Assembly: GCF_000416235.1 (NCBI RefSeq)
Contig: NZ_ATLO01000024.1
Coordinates: forward strand, 1-59,765
Origin: Pseudomonas sp. CFII64
GTDB taxonomy: Bacteria > Pseudomonadota > Gammaproteobacteria > Pseudomonadales > Pseudomonadaceae
Direction of reading: 5' to 3'
DNA length: 59,765 nt
Shown: positions 17,857 through 27,151 of the stretch, in pieces
Layout: each line of letters begins with the position of its first letter
Numbering within the stretch: position 1 is the first letter of the stretch
Program-made: the position numbers and the translations under genes
The notes under the pieces: generated by a model
What the model was told of the DNA's origin: nothing
What the model saw: only the letters and a program-made list of their open reading frames with translations
The model's database searches: none

Positions 17857-19200
17857 TTAAAGAATGCGATACAACAACCGCTCGGCACGCACCCGGCTGA
17901 CCCGCCGCAAAAAGGTCCTGACGGCGACCGGATATTCCATGAGGGTATCCAGCTCGTCGTACTTGCCGACGCGCTGGGTGTTGCGCATCAGACGTTCGAT
18001 TTCGGCCTGGCGTGCGCTGATCCATTGACCCTTGGGATCGTCGATCAGCAGTGCGTTTTCCAGGTCCAGATTGAAGGCGCGCGGGTTCAGATTGTTGCCG
18101 GTCAGCAAGGTGTAACGGTCGTCGACCCACATGCCCTTGAGGTGGAAAGTGTTATCGCCTTCCTTCCACAGGTGCAGGTTCAATTGGTGGCGGGCAATGG
18201 AGGCTTTGTGCTTCTGGGCAAAACGCCGCAAGCTGATCTCGTAGAGATAAGGCAATGCCGAAATGACCTTGAACGGCTCATCAGGCGGGATAAAGAAGTC
18301 GTTAGCCTTCTTGTCGCCGATGATGATGTCGACCTTTACACCACGCTTGAGGGCGCGGTTGATTTCCCGCGTCACCGCCAGCGGCACGTTGAAATAAGGC
18401 GTGCAAATGGTCAGCTGGGTTTTGCTCGCCGCAATCAGTTCGAGAATCGTGCGATTGAGCGGGTTGCGTGGGCCGACCCCCAACAAGGGAATGACCCGCA
18501 ACTCACCGTTTTCCTCGACGCCGGCTGAGGTGTCGTAGACGGCGCGCTTGAGATGGTTGCGAAAGGCCCGGATTTCGCTGCGCAGGCTGCGGGACGTCGG
18601 CGGCGAAGGCAGGTCCAGGCGATGCACCGCTCCGGAAGGCAGGATGTCACGCTGCACCATGTCCTGGAACGCGTCGGCCAGCGGCGTGCTGTCCACCACG
18701 TGATAGCGGTCCAGACGGTATTTGTCGAGCTTGTGCAGGTAAACGTTATTGATGCTGGCGCCGCTGTAGATCACGGCGTCATCGATCACGCAGCCTTTCA
18801 AATGCAAGACCCCGAACAGCTCGCGGGTCTGGACTGGCACGCCGTAAATCGGCACTTCCTCGTCATATTCCAGATTCTGCGCCTGGTACCACGTGGAATT
18901 GCCCGGCTGGCGTCCCGCGCCAATCAGGCCACGCTGCGCCCGGAACCAGTCCACCAGCACCACCACATCCAGTTCGGGCCTGGCGGCTTTGGCGGCGTAC
19001 AGTGCGTCGAGCATTTCCTGGCCGGCTTCGTCCTGCTGCAAGTACAAGGCGATGATGTAAATACGCCGGGTCGCCGAGGCGATTTTCTCCAGCAGGCAGC
19101 GACGGTAATCAGCAGCAGTGGGCAGAATCGTGAGGGCATCGCCGGGCAAGACAAAACCGCGCAGCGCTGCAAGGGTAGAGCGTCGGAAGTTGGACCGCAT
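17857..19200 (-). CDS. pssA: Phosphatidylserine synthase, phospholipase D type
   Basis: A 447-residue homologue of E. coli PssA, which makes phosphatidylserine from CDP-diacylglycerol and serine, the first step to phosphatidylethanolamine. Shared landmarks include LLEKIASATRRIYIIALYLQ, ELDVVVLVDWFRAQRG, LTICTPYFN and NDFFIPPDEPFK. The two HKD motifs appear as HLKGCVIDD with YSGASINNVY, and HLKGMWVDD with LTGNNLNPRAFNLD. The ATG at 19200 matches the E. coli start; an in-frame TTG at 19224 is possible. The enzyme is peripheral to the inner membrane or ribosome-associated in E. coli. It converges with the hydroxylase gene, with 4 bp between stops. Confidence 0.95.
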   Translation of the reverse strand: MRSNFRRSTLAALRGFVLPGDALTILPTAADYRRCLLEKIASATRRIYIIALYLQQDEAGQEMLDALYAAKAARPELDVVVLVDWFRAQRGLIGAGRQPGNSTWYQAQNLEYDEEVPIYGVPVQTRELFGVLHLKGCVIDDAVIYSGASINNVYLHKLDKYRLDRYHVVDSTPLADAFQDMVQRDILPSGAVHRLDLPSPPTSRSLRSEIRAFRNHLKRAVYDTSAGVEENGELRVIPLLGVGPRNPLNRTILELIAASKTQLTICTPYFNVPLAVTREINRALKRGVKVDIIIGDKKANDFFIPPDEPFKVISALPYLYEISLRRFAQKHKASIARHQLNLHLWKEGDNTFHLKGMWVDDRYTLLTGNNLNPRAFNLDLENALLIDDPKGQWISARQAEIERLMRNTQRVGKYDELDTLMEYPVAVRTFLRRVSRVRAERLLYRIL

Positions 19201-19280
19201 AAGCCTCTCGAAGGGGTAAACCAACAGCGCACGAGCTTACACCAGAGTCGGGGTCAGGTCGTGGATGCTCTTGAGAGATC

Positions 19281-19567
19281 CCGGACAAGTCCGGTCCTAC
19301 CGAGTCAACACAACCCGGTAGGAGGGGACTCGTCCCCGAAGGCGTCAGTGCAAGCGCTGAAGATTGTCCTTGGCAAACCCGACGCCTTCCCGGACAACTC
19401 CGGTCCTACCGAGTCAACACAACCCGGTAGGAGGGGACTCGTCCCCGAAGGCGTCAGTGCAAGCGCTGAAGATTGTCCTTGGCAAACCCGACGCCTTCCC
19501 GGACAACTCCGGTCCTACCGAGTCAACACAACCCGGTAGGAGGGGACTCGTCCCCGAAGGCGACGTT
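19281..19567. repeat. Tandem REP array, 109-bp period
   Basis: The block CCGGTCCTACCGAGTCAACA recurs at 19291, 19400 and 19509, each time followed by an inverted REP starting GTAGGAGGGGACTCGTCCCC. The period is 109 bp and the copies are identical where both are complete; the third unit diverges after about 19562, and the first begins with a different left flank. Each unit is a REP pair back to back plus a unique filler. It fills the 439-bp gap between pssA and the glycerophosphodiesterase gene. Confidence 0.92.
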
Positions 19568-19639
19568 ACATCCGCCGAAGTTCCAAACCAGAACTGACGC
19601 CTTCGCGGGCAAGCCTCCAACGGGAAGTGCGCTGGTTGC

Positions 19640-20803
19640 TCAGTAACCGTTGCGCTTCAAGATCGCATCCATGCTTTCTTGCGCCGGCCGACCGTAGAAC
19701 CTGAGCAGCTCCGAAGCGCGGTTGGTAAAGAAGCCATCCACGCCGTCTTCGCTGACTTTCTTGAAGTCCACTTCGTCATCGACGGTATAGGGATGCACCA
19801 CCAGGCCTTTGTCATGAGCCATCTTGTTCATCCAGGGTTTGACCAGGTCCATGTAACTCTGATCGCCACCGTGAGTGAGTTTCGTAGAGGGACCGGTGCC
19901 AATCGCGCCGTGTGCCTTGGCCCAATCCATCCAGGCGGCAAACTCCGCTTCGGATTTGACCTCCTGCGCGCCGTAATAGCTGGCCTTGTCCTTGAAGCCT
20001 GAATCCTTGAAGGCTACGCCGGATTTCGGTTCGATCGATCCTTCTCCAATCCACAACAGCAGCACTTTCGGTACTTGCGGCATCTCTTTTTGCAGCAGTT
20101 CCAGACTGGGTTTCTCGAAGGTCTGCAACACCACACGCCCAGGCATGTGCGCCACGTTGACATGACCTGCGCTGGCGGCCGGGCGCGAAGTCAGCCAGCC
20201 GCGTTTATCCAGGTTCTTTTTCAAGTCGGCTTCAATGCCGGGAAACTGCGCAGGGACTTTAGTTTCGATATACAGGCCGGGCTTGTTGCTGCCGCCTTCG
20301 GCGATGTCGATCACTTCATCCAGGGTCAGGATTTGCAACCCGGCATAGCTGGCGCGCGCACGGTCGGGATAGGCCTTGTTGAACCAGGTTCCGGCGTCGA
20401 GTTGCTTGAGTTCGGCGAGGGTAAAGGTGCTGACCGGATCCTTGGCGCGCGCGGGGAAAACGTCGGCGACGTTGGTGGTGCGTACCAGAGTGTCGTCATG
20501 CAAGGCGATCAACACCCCGTCTTTGGTGCGCTGAATATCCATTTCCAGATAATCCGCCCCCAATTCACGGGCCACGGTGTAGGCCGGAATGGTTTCTTCT
20601 GGCGCGTCAAACGAAGCGCCGCGATGGGCAATGACCGCAGGCCATGGCAAACCGATCTTTTCACTCAACGCCTTGCCCGGCGCTTCGGCCGAAACCGCGA
20701 CGGCCGATGACAGCAGCAAGCCTGTGAATACACTCGCTGCCAACAACTGGGCAATCGGGGTTTTACGAAACAGGTTGTTCGACATTCCTTTCAACATGGG
20801 CAT
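19640..20803 (-). CDS. Periplasmic glycerophosphodiester phosphodiesterase
   Basis: A 387-residue GlpQ-type enzyme that hydrolyses glycerophosphodiesters from phospholipid turnover to glycerol-3-phosphate and an alcohol. It has a signal peptide (TPIAQLLAASVFTGLLLSSA then AVSAEA) and the family motifs VIAHRGASFDAPEETI and YLEMDIQRTKDGVLIALHDD, with the catalytic His pair and the Glu/Asp metal ligands. The ATG at 20803 has AGAAGGAATT upstream; longer in-frame starts lack this. Its location next to pssA fits phospholipid recycling, although the two are separated by the REP array. Confidence 0.92.
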   Translation of the reverse strand: MPMLKGMSNNLFRKTPIAQLLAASVFTGLLLSSAVAVSAEAPGKALSEKIGLPWPAVIAHRGASFDAPEETIPAYTVARELGADYLEMDIQRTKDGVLIALHDDTLVRTTNVADVFPARAKDPVSTFTLAELKQLDAGTWFNKAYPDRARASYAGLQILTLDEVIDIAEGGSNKPGLYIETKVPAQFPGIEADLKKNLDKRGWLTSRPAASAGHVNVAHMPGRVVLQTFEKPSLELLQKEMPQVPKVLLLWIGEGSIEPKSGVAFKDSGFKDKASYYGAQEVKSEAEFAAWMDWAKAHGAIGTGPSTKLTHGGDQSYMDLVKPWMNKMAHDKGLVVHPYTVDDEVDFKKVSEDGVDGFFTNRASELLRFYGRPAQESMDAILKRNGY

Positions 20804-21045
20804 GTAATTCCTTCTGATCGTCATGGATGACCGTCTTGATCCGCGCAAAGCATTACCAGCATCAAGCGGGACCGGCAAGGCGCCTGTCGCTTTCGGATGA
20901 GCCATGTCGCACCCAAACGCAGAGTTATTGAGAGGTTTGTGGCTCATCCGCACGCATTTGGGCACTATGGGTCTCATTTGTTATCAGCTTGCACGGCAAA
21001 TGCGTCCGCTCCGTGAACGCGAGAATCTTCCAGGCAGTCTTTTTT

Positions 21046-22389
21046 ATGGAAACCAACACTTACGCCGCGCTGGTGGGATTCGTCGATATGCTCATGGACG
21101 CCATTTGCGTTGTCGACTCGCAAGGCCGTTATGTGTACGTCAGCGCAGCCAGTGAGCGGATTTTCGGTTATTCACCCGCCGAGCTGATGGGCCGGCAGAT
21201 GCTCGACCTGATTCATCCGGATGACCGGGAGCTCACGTTGGCTGCGGCTCGGGAGATCATGACCGGCGAGCCAAAGCTGCATTTCGAGAATCGCTACATC
21301 CATAAAGACGGGCATATCGTTCACATCATGTGGTCGGCGCGATGGTCCGAGGTGGACCGTCTGCGGATTGCGGTCGCCCGTGACATCACTCAGCTCAAGC
21401 GTTCCGAAGCCTTGCGCCAGGCACTGTTCGATATTTCCGAAGCGGCTCATTCGGCAGGAGATTTGGTCGAGCTGTTTCGGCATATGCATGAAATCATCGG
21501 CACCTTGCTGCCTGCGCAGAATTTTTCGGTCGCGCTGTTCGATCCGCTGCGTGTCCAGTTGAATTTCCCTTATCACATCGACGAGCAGGATCCGTTGCGG
21601 CAAAGTCCGCTGGCCCAAACCCTGGCCCTTGAAATCGCTGCCACGGGCACCGCTGTGCTTTTTTGCGCCTCAAGGAAAGCCTCGCTGTCGCAAGCCCTGA
21701 TCAGCCTGATGGATGACAATTCATCGTGTTGGCTCGGTGTGCCGCTCAACGCGCAAAGCGGCACCATCGGTGCGTTGATGGTTAAAGGCCAGAGCGGAGA
21801 AGGGCACTACAGTGAACAGGATCAAGAGCTGTTGCAGTTCATCGCCAATCAGGCAACGGCCGCCATCGAGCGTCAGCGGATGCACGAGCGATTGCAGCAG
21901 ATGGCGCAATTCGACCCGTTGACCCAGTTGCCCAACCGGATGTTGTTGCATGAACGACTGCTCGGTTCCCTGGAACGCGCACGGCTTAGCGAAGGACGTC
22001 TGGCGGTCCTTTATCTGGATCTGGATAAGTTCAAGCTGGTCAACGACACGTTTGGACATGCCGCAGGTGACGTACTCTTGCAGGAAGTCGCCCGCCGTCT
22101 TACCCATTGCGTACGTGAATCGGACACGGTCGCGCGGATCGGCGGGGACGAATTCATCGTTTTGCTGGATCGCGTCAGCAAGGATGACGACGCCAATATC
22201 GTGGCTGCCAAGATCCTTGCCGCACTCAATGAGCCCATCAACTTCAACGGCATCGACTGGCCGATAATGCCCAGCATCGGCGTTGCCCACTTCCCGGACG
22301 ACGGCGCGGATCTGGCGCAGCTGTTCAAATATGCTGATGAAGCGATGTACCAGGCCAAGAAAAAGGGTGGCAACCGGTTTCAGGGGTAA
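21046..22389 (+). CDS. PAS-GAF-GGDEF diguanylate cyclase
   Basis: A 447-residue signalling protein. A PAS domain spans about residues 8-118 (FVDMLMDAICVVDSQGRYVY, then RIFGYSPAELMGRQM and a PAC end ARDITQLKRSE). A GAF-like domain spans about 135-278, and a GGDEF domain about 285-447 with an intact GGDEF at 366-370. The inhibitory I-site R357-x-x-D360 sits five residues before it, so the enzyme should make cyclic-di-GMP and be restrained by product. No membrane segment or EAL domain is present. The ligand sensed by PAS or GAF is unknown. It might influence the exopolysaccharide operon in this window, but there is no direct link. Confidence 0.93.
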   Translation: METNTYAALVGFVDMLMDAICVVDSQGRYVYVSAASERIFGYSPAELMGRQMLDLIHPDDRELTLAAAREIMTGEPKLHFENRYIHKDGHIVHIMWSARWSEVDRLRIAVARDITQLKRSEALRQALFDISEAAHSAGDLVELFRHMHEIIGTLLPAQNFSVALFDPLRVQLNFPYHIDEQDPLRQSPLAQTLALEIAATGTAVLFCASRKASLSQALISLMDDNSSCWLGVPLNAQSGTIGALMVKGQSGEGHYSEQDQELLQFIANQATAAIERQRMHERLQQMAQFDPLTQLPNRMLLHERLLGSLERARLSEGRLAVLYLDLDKFKLVNDTFGHAAGDVLLQEVARRLTHCVRESDTVARIGGDEFIVLLDRVSKDDDANIVAAKILAALNEPINFNGIDWPIMPSIGVAHFPDDGADLAQLFKYADEAMYQAKKKGGNRFQG

Positions 22390-22567
22390 GACCCGAACTC
22401 ATGAACCGACCACTTCCTTGCGCGGGCGTCCACCTTTCGCGCCGTTTTTGGGCCGGTCTGAGGCTACACCTTCAGCCTCCACACCAACAATCCATCAAAG
22501 CCTCTGCCCAAGCGCGCAGAGTCGCGTTACTGTCTGCGTCTTTCAGCGGATTTTTCTGGAGCCCTGC

Positions 22568-23503
22568 ATGACAACGACGGTCCTGGTATTGGTCGAAAGT
22601 GTTAACGAGTATTTGCCGATTCTGGAAAACAGTGGTTTGCGGTTGATCCTCGCGCCCACGCCAGCGATGCGTGCCGAGGCGATTGCAACGCGTGGCACGG
22701 AAATCACCGCAGTGCTGACGCGCGGGCCGTTAGGGTTTGAAGCGCACGAGATGGACGCGTTGCCCGACTTGAAGATCATTTGTGTGATCGGTGCCGGTTA
22801 TGAGCGTGTCGATCTGCCTGCTGCCGAAGCCCGAGGCATCGTGGTGACCAATGGCGCCGGGGTGAATGCACCGACGGTGGCCGATCACGCGATGTCATTG
22901 CTGCTGTCCATCGTGCGCGACATTCCCCAGGGCGATGCGTCGGTGCGCCGCAGCGAGTGGCGCAAACTGACTCGACCATCATTCGAGGGCAAGCGTCTGG
23001 GAATTCTGGGTCTGGGCGCGGTTGGCATGGCCATCGCGCGTCGAGCGGCGGGCTTCGACATGCTTGTGAACTATCACAGCCGCACGCCGCGCACTGATGT
23101 GGATTACACCTACTGTGCGACGCCACTGGAATTGGCCAGTGCTTCGGATTTCCTGATTGTCGCCACGCCTGGCGGGGCGGCTACCCAGCACTTGATCGAC
23201 CGCACGGCCCTCGATGCGCTGGGGTCTGATGGGTTTATCGTGAACATCGCCCGGGCCAGCGTCATTGATACCGAGGCGTTGATTCAGGCCTTGCAGCAGC
23301 AGCGGATCGCCGGCGCGGCGCTGGACGTCTTCGATGACGAGCCGCAAGTGCCCGATGCGCTCAAGAGCTTGAACAATGTAATCCTCTCACCGCATGTGGC
23401 CGGGCTGTCGCCGGAAGCGTCCCGTGGGACTGTGCAGCTGGTGGCGGATAATCTGCTGGCATTCTTCGCCGGCAAGCCAGTGTTGACGCCGGTGCACAGC
23501 TGA
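22568..23503 (+). CDS. D-2-hydroxyacid dehydrogenase (GhrB/HprA-like)
   Basis: A 311-residue NAD(P)-dependent D-isomer-specific 2-hydroxyacid dehydrogenase. The Rossmann motif is GLGAVG (148-153), and the catalytic residues are R229 (VNIARAS), E258 (DDEP) and H276 (LSPHVAGLS). It probably reduces glyoxylate, hydroxypyruvate or a related 2-keto acid. The ATG at 22568 is preferred; upstream in-frame starts run into the cyclase gene. It lies upstream of an FAH-family hydrolase gene in the same direction, 128 bp away, so they may share a role in small-acid metabolism (weak inference). Confidence 0.92.
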   Translation: MTTTVLVLVESVNEYLPILENSGLRLILAPTPAMRAEAIATRGTEITAVLTRGPLGFEAHEMDALPDLKIICVIGAGYERVDLPAAEARGIVVTNGAGVNAPTVADHAMSLLLSIVRDIPQGDASVRRSEWRKLTRPSFEGKRLGILGLGAVGMAIARRAAGFDMLVNYHSRTPRTDVDYTYCATPLELASASDFLIVATPGGAATQHLIDRTALDALGSDGFIVNIARASVIDTEALIQALQQQRIAGAALDVFDDEPQVPDALKSLNNVILSPHVAGLSPEASRGTVQLVADNLLAFFAGKPVLTPVHS

Positions 23504-23631
23504 TCGGTTGTGTTGCATTTGCGTTGTTTCGTCCATAAGCCCGATGGATCTGTACAAGCCGTGCGCCGGATAAATGCCCAGACTCTGCTCATCGCCTGAT
23601 TCGATCAGGCACTGCCCTCCAGGAGAGGACC

Positions 23632-24327
23632 ATGAGCGAGTTTGTCATTGCACCTGTTGAAACCCCGTCGCTGGCTGTCGAGGGCACCAGCAGCCGCTTC
23701 CCCATTCGCCGGGTGTTTTGTGTCGGTCGCAACTATTCCGAACATGCCCGGGAAATGGGTCACGATCCGGACCGTGAACCACCATTCTTCTTCATGAAGC
23801 CTGCCGATGCGGTGGTTGCCGCCCAAGGCAGCATCGCCTATCCGCCGCTGACCCAGGATCTGCATCACGAAGTGGAGTTGGTCGTGGCGATTGGCAAAGG
23901 CGGTGTCGATATCGCGCCGCAAGACGCCTTGGATCATGTCTGGGGTTACGCCGTCGGCCTGGATTTGACCCGGCGGGACCTGCAAGGTCTGGCGAAGAAG
24001 GCCGGTCGGCCGTGGGAATGGGGCAAGGCGTTCGATCAGTCAGCACCGGCCACGCCGCTGGTGCCGGTCAGTCGCATCGGTCATCCGGAGAAAGGTTTGA
24101 TCTGGCTGGACGTCAACGGCGCAGAGCGTCAACGCGGGGATTTGGCGGATCAGATCTGGTCAGTCAAGGAGGTGATTGCTTATATCTCCCAGTCCGTGGC
24201 GCTCAAGGCCGGCGACCTGATCTACACCGGCACGCCAGCAGGCGTTGGTGCGTTGCAACCTGGCGATGTGCTCACCGGTGGCGTCGAGGGCATCGGTGAG
24301 TTTTCCCTGACCATCGCCGCGCGCTGA
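23632..24327 (+). CDS. Fumarylacetoacetate hydrolase family protein
   Basis: A 231-residue FAH-fold protein. It begins the core with RRVFCVGRNYSEHAREMGHD and holds the metal-binding set in DLHHEVELVVAIGKGG and later GYAVGLDLTRRDLQ and TPAGVGALQPGD. The short FAH proteins include acylpyruvases, oxaloacetate decarboxylases and 2-keto-acid hydrolases that act on C-C bonds. A strong AGGAGAGG precedes the ATG. The closest human relative is FAHD1, an acylpyruvase/oxaloacetate decarboxylase, but substrate identity cannot be read from sequence. Confidence 0.93.
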   Translation: MSEFVIAPVETPSLAVEGTSSRFPIRRVFCVGRNYSEHAREMGHDPDREPPFFFMKPADAVVAAQGSIAYPPLTQDLHHEVELVVAIGKGGVDIAPQDALDHVWGYAVGLDLTRRDLQGLAKKAGRPWEWGKAFDQSAPATPLVPVSRIGHPEKGLIWLDVNGAERQRGDLADQIWSVKEVIAYISQSVALKAGDLIYTGTPAGVGALQPGDVLTGGVEGIGEFSLTIAAR

Positions 24328-24409
24328 AGCACGACGAATCCCTTGGTCCGACCGTTGCCCGTGCACTACCATGCAACGGTCTCGGCCCAGCGAATCAGGT
24401 GCGTCACCG

Positions 24410-25324
24410 ATGGTCAGTCTGTCCAGCATCCCTACCTACGATATGCAGCAGCGCAGTGATCGCGACGATTTCTATATCCGTGACAAGTCCGCCCGGCCTG
24501 CGCTGACGACGCCCCATCGGCATGAGTACTTCCAGATCCAGATCAACCTGGGCGGCGACACCGTGCAACACATCGGCGGGGCGGTTCGACCATTCCCGCG
24601 CAATACCCTGGCGTTCATCCTGCCGCATCGACTGCACGTGATTCCCCATCCTGAAGACGGGAATTTCATGTTGATCAATTTTTCCCAGGATTTTCTGCTG
24701 CAACACCTGCACTGCGATCCGCTGGACCTGGAAGACGTGCCCATGGAACAAGCCCCGGAACTGGCGCCGTTTCGCTTTCAGGAATACCTGGATTTCATTT
24801 TCGATGACCACCAGTTCGCCAGGCTGCAAGGCTTGCTGCAAACCATGCGCGACCTGGACCGTACGCGCCAGTTGGGCACTGGCATGATGTTGCGCGGCTG
24901 CCTGTTGCAATTGATTGGGCACGTCTGCGATCTCTATCAAGACCCATTGATCGCGCTGTCCACGGGCAAGGCGCACAAACGCGGTCGGCGCGATGCCTTG
25001 GGCCGCGTCATGGATTACATCCGCCAGCAGATCGATAACCCGGCCATCAGTTTGAAGGATGCCGCGGCCGCAGCCTTTCTGTCGCCCAATTACTTGACCC
25101 ATCTGTTGCGCAAGGAAACCGGCAGCAGCTTCTCGGAGCTGGTGCTCGAACGGCGCATGCGTCTGGCGCGCAGTCACTTGAGCAACAGCACCCAACCCAT
25201 CAGTCATATCGCCCAGGCCTGTGGTTTCGCCGATGAAGCCTACTTTTCGCGGCGGTTTCGCCAAGTGAACGGCATACCGCCGGGGCAGTTTCGCCGGCAG
25301 CTAAAGGCCGGATGCCATTCCTGA
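24410..25324 (+). CDS. AraC-family transcriptional regulator
   Basis: A 304-residue regulator with an N-terminal cupin-type sensing domain (HRHEYFQIQINLGGD; about residues 20-170) and a C-terminal AraC double helix-turn-helix at about 205-300 (ISLKDAAAAAFLSPNYLTHL and ISHIAQACGFADEAYFSRRF, ending with PPGQFRR). The ATG at 24410 has only a weak upstream CAGGTG; an earlier in-frame ATG at 24371 cannot be excluded. Its 3' end overlaps the convergent LysR gene by 24 bp. The target is unknown; the upstream hydrolase gene is a candidate. Confidence 0.92.
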   Translation: MVSLSSIPTYDMQQRSDRDDFYIRDKSARPALTTPHRHEYFQIQINLGGDTVQHIGGAVRPFPRNTLAFILPHRLHVIPHPEDGNFMLINFSQDFLLQHLHCDPLDLEDVPMEQAPELAPFRFQEYLDFIFDDHQFARLQGLLQTMRDLDRTRQLGTGMMLRGCLLQLIGHVCDLYQDPLIALSTGKAHKRGRRDALGRVMDYIRQQIDNPAISLKDAAAAAFLSPNYLTHLLRKETGSSFSELVLERRMRLARSHLSNSTQPISHIAQACGFADEAYFSRRFRQVNGIPPGQFRRQLKAGCHS

Positions 25325-26251
25325 TGGCTGGGGCAAGCGAATCCCCCGCGTCAACTCGGTAAACAACGCCGACACCGAGCGCAGCGCCCGGCAATCCGGG
25401 CGGGTCAGCAGCCACAGCGCGCTGTCATAACCGGCCAGAGGTTCACCCAGCGTTTGCAGCTGTGGACTGTTGGCCAGCTGAAAATCCGGCAACGCTGCAA
25501 CGCCCATTCCCGCTTTGACCAACTCAGCCACGGCCATCATCGAACTGCACCGATAGGACAGATTGATGCCGGGCAATTGCTGGCGTCGCCAGGTGACGGT
25601 GGGATGGTCGGGGAGAAAATCGTCGGGGGCGATCCAGTCCATGAGAGCGGGCTGGTCATGACCGATCCGCTGCAGGTAATCGGTGCTGGCGCACAGCACG
25701 TAGGACACCGTTCCGAGCCGGTTGCCCACCAGATGCTCCGGCGGGCTGGTGGTCAGGCGCAGAGCAATGTCAGCGTCCCGGCGGCTGAGGTTGGCGAACG
25801 TGCTGGAGGTGTTGAGTTCCAGCTTGAGGGCCGGGTAAGCGGGCATGAAACGCGTCAGCGCAGGCAACAACAGGCTTTGCAGCACCGCTTCGGTACAGGT
25901 CAGGCGCACCGTGCCGCTGACCACTTCGCGACCCTGTTCCAGGCCGATTTGCGCCAGTTCCAGCGCTTGCTCCGCATCTTCGGCCTGCCTGGCCAGCGTT
26001 AGCGCGGCTCCGGTCGGCCGGTACCCGGTTCGCGTCTTGTCGAACAACGCGCTGCCCAGTGCAGCTTCAAGGCGCCGCACCGAGCGGAATACCGTGGAAA
26101 CATCGACCTTGAGCAGTTCGGCGGCCCGCGCCAGCGTCTTGCCCCGCACCAGCGCCAGAATCAATGCGAGGTCTGAATGATTGAGGCGATAGTGCGTGGG
26201 TGCATTGATCACTTGTCTGAATGCCAATTTTGCTTGCGTGAACGCCAGCAT
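25301..26251 (-). CDS. LysR-family transcriptional regulator
   Basis: A LysR regulator of about 316 residues. Its helix-turn-helix reads LILALVRGKTLARAAELLKV followed by VSTVFRSVRRLEAALGSALF, and the effector-binding domain follows (VSGTVRLTCTEAVLQSLLLP). The start is uncertain: ATG codons at 26269 and 26251 and a GTG near 26212 are all in frame, and none has a clear ribosome binding site. It is divergent from the amidotransferase-like gene at 26304, so that gene is a candidate target. Its stop lies inside the convergent AraC coding end. Confidence 0.88.
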   Translation of the reverse strand: MLAFTQAKLAFRQVINAPTHYRLNHSDLALILALVRGKTLARAAELLKVDVSTVFRSVRRLEAALGSALFDKTRTGYRPTGAALTLARQAEDAEQALELAQIGLEQGREVVSGTVRLTCTEAVLQSLLLPALTRFMPAYPALKLELNTSSTFANLSRRDADIALRLTTSPPEHLVGNRLGTVSYVLCASTDYLQRIGHDQPALMDWIAPDDFLPDHPTVTWRRQQLPGINLSYRCSSMMAVAELVKAGMGVAALPDFQLANSPQLQTLGEPLAGYDSALWLLTRPDCRALRSVSALFTELTRGIRLPQPSGMASGL

Positions 26252-26303
26252 ATAGTCCCGGGCAGGCAATCAACAATAGATCGCCATCATCAGGGAGCAG
26301 GGC

Positions 26304-27029
26304 ATGGAGCGGGTGAGTCAGGCAGGTGAAGCAGTGCGCGTGGCCTTGGTCGGGGATTACAACGCAGGTGTGCCCGCGCATCGGGCCATTCCGTTGGCGC
26401 TGGAGCTGGCGGCCAGCGCCGCGAACGTGCAAGTGGATTACAGTTGGGTGCCCACGCCGCAGGTTCAGGATGGCGCCGGGCTGGCCGGCTTCGACGGAAT
26501 CTGGTGTGTACCGGCCAGTCCTTATCTGGACATGAACGGCGCGCTAACGGCGATTCGCTATGCCCGAGAACAACCGCTGCCGTTTCTGGGTACATGCGGT
26601 GGCTTCCAGCATGCGTTGATTGAATACGCGCGCAACGTATTGGGCTGGCAGGACGCCGAACACGCGGAAACCGCGCCTGAATCAGCCAACGCGATCATCA
26701 CCCCGCTGACCTGCTCACTGCTGGAGGTTGTCGCTGAGATCCGTTTGCTCCCCGGCTCCTTGATTGCCCAGGCGTATGGAAAACTGGATGTCGCCGAGTG
26801 CTATCAATGTCGCTATGGCTTGCGGGCGGAACTGCAAGAGGCGCTGTTTGCCGGGGCGTTGGGGGTGAGCGGCCGGGATAAAAACGGCGAGATTCGCGCC
26901 ATCGAACTGCAAGGCCATCCGTTTTTCGTCGCCAGCCTGTTTCAGCCCGAACGAGCTGCTCTGGCGGGAAGTCTGCCGCCGCTGGTTGCAGCTTTCCTGG
27001 GTGCCTGTCTGGAATCCCGTCGTCGCTGA
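26304..27029 (+). CDS. CTP-synthase-like class I glutamine amidotransferase domain protein
   Basis: A 241-residue protein resembling the C-terminal amidotransferase domain of CTP synthase, here without the synthase domain. The nucleophile is C98 in PFLGTCGGFQHALIE, and a GHPFF segment near residue 213 supplies the catalytic histidine. Genes of this type are annotated as CTP synthase C-terminal-region-related proteins; their reaction is not established. CAGGGAGCAG precedes the ATG. The divergent LysR gene is the likely regulator (inference). Confidence 0.82.
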   Translation: MERVSQAGEAVRVALVGDYNAGVPAHRAIPLALELAASAANVQVDYSWVPTPQVQDGAGLAGFDGIWCVPASPYLDMNGALTAIRYAREQPLPFLGTCGGFQHALIEYARNVLGWQDAEHAETAPESANAIITPLTCSLLEVVAEIRLLPGSLIAQAYGKLDVAECYQCRYGLRAELQEALFAGALGVSGRDKNGEIRAIELQGHPFFVASLFQPERAALAGSLPPLVAAFLGACLESRRR

Positions 27030-27151
27030 TCACGCCCCAACGAATTGCTTTAAGGCTATTTGAAAAAACCGACGTACAGACAACGCTTCTGTAAATGGCG
27101 GGGTAGGGCTATCGTCCTCTACATACTGTTGCCATGAGCCGGGGAAGTTGC

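Noticed and set aside
19281..19567. CRISPR-like regular repeat spacing
   Set aside because: Both the repeats and the sequence between them are identical from unit to unit, and the repeats are REP palindromes; no cas genes are present.
19364..19597. Repetitive 77-codon and larger frames over the REP array
   Set aside because: The apparent protein repeats only reflect the 109-bp DNA repeat; REP palindromes are non-coding.
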